This document shows, piece after piece, positions 61,976 through 64,000 of a DNA stretch of 64,000 nucleotides. Origin of the DNA: Sporomusa sphaeroides DSM 2875 (GTDB lineage Bacteria > Bacillota > Negativicutes > Sporomusales > Sporomusaceae); contig NZ_CP146991.1 of the NCBI RefSeq assembly GCF_001941975.2, forward strand, positions 3,407,001 to 3,471,000. The letters run 5' to 3'. Numbering within the stretch: position 1 is the first letter of the stretch; each line of letters begins with the position of its first letter. Under the pieces are notes generated by a model that was not told where the DNA came from, made no database searches, and was given only the letters and a program-made list of their open reading frames with translations. The position numbers and the translations under genes were made by a program.

Positions 61976-63358
61976 TTATGTCCGCCCGTACACATCGTCA
62001 AACCGTACAATATCATCTTCCTCAAGATAACTGCCGTTTTGCACCTCAATAATCTCCAGCGGCAGCCTGCCGGGATTCACCAAGCGATGCTTAGTAGAAG
62101 GCGGAATATATACACTTTCATTGACATGCACCATCTGCTCCTGCTCACCGATGGTAACCTTGGCCGTACCACCGATAACAATCCAGTGTTCGCTGCGATG
62201 ATAGTGCAATTGCAGACTGAGCTGCTGACCAGGCATAACAACAATCTTTTTCATTTTGTAGCCGATGCCTTCACCCAGTACCGTGTAACTGCCCCAAGGC
62301 CGGTACATGGTGGTATGCTCATCCACTTCGCGCCGTCCGCGCTCCCTCAATTCAGTAACCACATCCTTGACCTTCTGCGACTCGCCGCGCTTGGCGACAA
62401 CAATAACATCATCGGTTTCCACCACCAGCACATCTTCCAGGCCAATGCCGGCAATCAGTCGGCTCTTGCCCAGCATCAGTGTATTGGCGCAGTCAATGGG
62501 CAGGCAATCGCCTTTGAGTGCATTGCCGGAGTGATCTTTTTCCAGCACATCATAAATGGCGTCCCAGGAACCAATGTCATTCCAGTAAGCGGTAAGCGGC
62601 GCCATAACCACCCGCGCCGACTTTTCAGCTACCGCATAGTCAATCGAGATACCAGGCATGTCCGCAAAATGGTCAAGGACTTCCGGCAACGGTGCCGACA
62701 TCAGTTGATAGATTTCCGGGGCATGTTCACACAGTTCCTCCATAAGGCACCCTGCAGTAAAGGCGAACATCCCGGAGTTCCAATAATAATTGCCTGCAGC
62801 AAGATAGCTCTCAGCCGTCGCTTTATCTGGCTTTTCCCGGAAAGAATCTACCCGATAGCCTAAGCCAAAAGCTCCGCCTGTCTGAATATAACCGTAGCCT
62901 GTCTCAGGTTTATCCGGTTTAATCCCCAGGGTAACCACCTTTTCCTGCGCTGCCAGGTCAACGGCCTGCCGTATATTTTTAATGAAAATATCGACAGGCT
63001 GGATAATATGGTCGGCCGGAGTAACGAATAACACCTCACCGGCAGCAGTCCCCAGTTCAGCCTCGCAAAACTTTGCCGCCAGCGCGATTGCCGGTGCCGT
63101 ATTGCGGGCAACAGGCTCAAGCAGTATGTGGGCACCGCTTGCGCCACAGGCCGCCAGTTCGGTCTTGACATGGTGAATATATTCCTTATTGGTTACGACA
63201 ACAATGTCAGCTGGTTTGAGCAAAGGCAGAAAACGCTTTACTGTTTGCGTTAAGAGTGAATCAGAGTCACCCAGTTTTAAAAACTGCTTAGGCAGGCAGG
63301 TACGGGATAAGGGAAACAGGCGCGTACCACCGCCGCCGGCAAGAATGATAAGTTTCAT
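61976..63358 (-). CDS. manC: Mannose-1-phosphate guanylyltransferase / mannose-6-phosphate isomerase
   Basis: A 460-residue two-domain enzyme. The N-terminal nucleotidyltransferase (1-290) has LIILAGGGGTRLFPLSRTCL, VTPADHIIQPVD and FREKPDKATAESYLAAGNYY. The C-terminal cupin isomerase (about 345-455) has MYRPWGSYTVLGEGIGYKMK, GQQLSLQLHYHRSEHWIVI and YIPPSTKHRLVNPGRLPLEI. It makes GDP-mannose for polysaccharide. ATG 63358 follows AAAGGAG; the frame extends upstream to 63493 only through its promoter region. Confidence 0.95.
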   Translation of the reverse strand: MKLIILAGGGGTRLFPLSRTCLPKQFLKLGDSDSLLTQTVKRFLPLLKPADIVVVTNKEYIHHVKTELAACGASGAHILLEPVARNTAPAIALAAKFCEAELGTAAGEVLFVTPADHIIQPVDIFIKNIRQAVDLAAQEKVVTLGIKPDKPETGYGYIQTGGAFGLGYRVDSFREKPDKATAESYLAAGNYYWNSGMFAFTAGCLMEELCEHAPEIYQLMSAPLPEVLDHFADMPGISIDYAVAEKSARVVMAPLTAYWNDIGSWDAIYDVLEKDHSGNALKGDCLPIDCANTLMLGKSRLIAGIGLEDVLVVETDDVIVVAKRGESQKVKDVVTELRERGRREVDEHTTMYRPWGSYTVLGEGIGYKMKKIVVMPGQQLSLQLHYHRSEHWIVIGGTAKVTIGEQEQMVHVNESVYIPPSTKHRLVNPGRLPLEIIEVQNGSYLEEDDIVRFDDVYGRT

Positions 63359-63409
63359 CGACAATTGGTCTCCTTTTTGCTTCTGAAATAAATGGCAAAA
63401 TATAGCCTT

Positions 63410-63418
63410 ATTATACCA
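63410..63418 (-). promoter_or_regulatory. Extended -10 promoter of manC
   Basis: TGGTATAAT on the minus strand (63410-63418) is an extended -10 element, 50 bp before the start codon. The -35 is poor. Confidence 0.6.
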
Positions 63419-63533
63419 TATTCTTGTTAAAACAACACCGCTGCCATGAGTAAAAGGTATCCACTTGTCAGACTTGTCAGAAAGAGTTATCATGTAATTA
63501 TTATCCTATCGCTATTTACTTGGAGGTAATATT

Positions 63534-64000
63534 TTGAACACACATCGGTTCCGCTGGGTTACACCAGCGTCTTGTCTTTGTTTAGCTGTATTTCTGGTTT
63601 CTATCAGCCTGGGCTGGCTGCTGCCGGCAGAGTATGGCAATGAAAATGGGCCAATAGAATGGCTGCAAGTCGTCGTGCTGGGTGTTGCAGCCCTGGTCTC
63701 CATAAGCGCGCTGTTTCAAACCGGTCTATCCCCAACCCGCCGCCGGCTATTTGCCTGGACAAGCATCCTCTGGCTGCTGAACATCGCCCGTGAGCTAAGC
63801 TGGGGCCGGGTTTTTTATCCGAACGGCACCGGCGGCTTCCTGCGTCTGAAAGATATCTGGTTCGGGCCCTATGTCTACCCAACCATTGCCATTATCCTCG
63901 TTGCCGCTTTCGGGTATTTCTTCGCCAAAGGCTTGCACAGGGAACTGGTGCCTTGGCTTAAGCAAGGCATACTCCCTGCCCTGGATTTTGTCATCCTTCT
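63534..64000 (+). CDS. Integral membrane protein, unknown function (partial)
   Basis: The frame opens at TTG 63534, nine bases after TGGAGG, and runs off the window after 155 codons. It shows at least four hydrophobic segments: LCLAVFLVSISLGWLL, LQVVVLGVAALVSISALF, the FAWTSILWLLNIA stretch and YVYPTIAIILVAAFGYFF. The loops have NGPIEWLQ and ARELSWGRVFYPNG. I do not recognise the family. It is divergent from manC. Confidence 0.7.
   Translation, partial: MNTHRFRWVTPASCLCLAVFLVSISLGWLLPAEYGNENGPIEWLQVVVLGVAALVSISALFQTGLSPTRRRLFAWTSILWLLNIARELSWGRVFYPNGTGGFLRLKDIWFGPYVYPTIAIILVAAFGYFFAKGLHRELVPWLKQGILPALDFVIL

Noticed and set aside
62039-62863. 274-codon frame antisense to manC
   Set aside because: Shadow of a conserved gene, His/Arg-rich composition, no start signal.

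Overview
This window most likely comes from a Firmicutes chromosome, probably Negativicutes (a Sporomusaceae-like anaerobe). The order comFC / yvyF / flgM-flgN-flgK-flgL-DUF6470-fliW-csrA / hag matches Bacillus. Strong AAGGAGG ribosome binding sites, IS110 elements and the gene content also fit. No 16S rRNA or outer-membrane marker is present, so the family is an inference.

Layout. 1-6.7 kb is housekeeping: the tail of a Fis-type regulator, a predicted niacin transporter with its NiaR repressor, an orphan sensor kinase, tRNA-Asn/Glu/Val, an M29 aminopeptidase and spermidine synthase. 6.9-15.5 kb holds a small membrane protein and a complete four-gene Wadjet (JetABCD) plasmid-defence operon of the DUF2397/2398/2399 type. 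15.6-48.3 kb is a large motility region, almost all on the minus strand. It contains fliD with a fliT-like and a FliD-tail-like gene, a 983-residue flagellin with six internal repeats, and a recent but broken copy of that flagellin. Between the two copies lies an accessory island: a Uma2 gene split by two IS110-family elements, a Phd/ParE pair and an orphan MazE-like antitoxin. Then come the pseudaminic-acid operon, a Maf flagellin glycosyltransferase, the main flagellin, a repetitive coiled-coil gene, fliS, flaG, csrA, fliW, DUF6470, flgL, flgK, flgN, flgM and yvyF. 48.5-53.5 kb carries an HD-GYP protein, comFC, recD2, and a sigma factor with DUF1659 and DUF2922 partners. 53.8-64 kb carries a tiny ORF with a perfect ribosome binding site, an ABC-F ATPase, a ComK-like protein, a DegU-like regulator, and sugar-nucleotide genes (pgi, galU, phosphomannomutase, manC).

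How it works together. The motility genes form a coherent circuit. Sigma-28 promoters (TAAA-N15-GCCGATAA type) are visible before fliD, the main flagellin and the coiled-coil gene, with a good candidate before flgM. FliW and CsrA are encoded beside the flagellin, whose leader has a hairpin presenting GGA in its loop, as expected for CsrA repression. Pseudaminic acid made by PseB, C, G, I and F would be placed on flagellin by Maf. The usual acetyltransferase PseH is absent. Two tandem formyltransferase-like genes and a PIG-L deacetylase occupy its place, which suggests an unusual N-formylated sugar.

The most unusual items are this altered glycan pathway, the repeat-bearing flagellin and its decayed duplicate, the candidate guide RNAs of the two IS110 elements (one with a split promoter at its two ends), and the sigma-28-driven coiled-coil protein made of 14-residue repeats.
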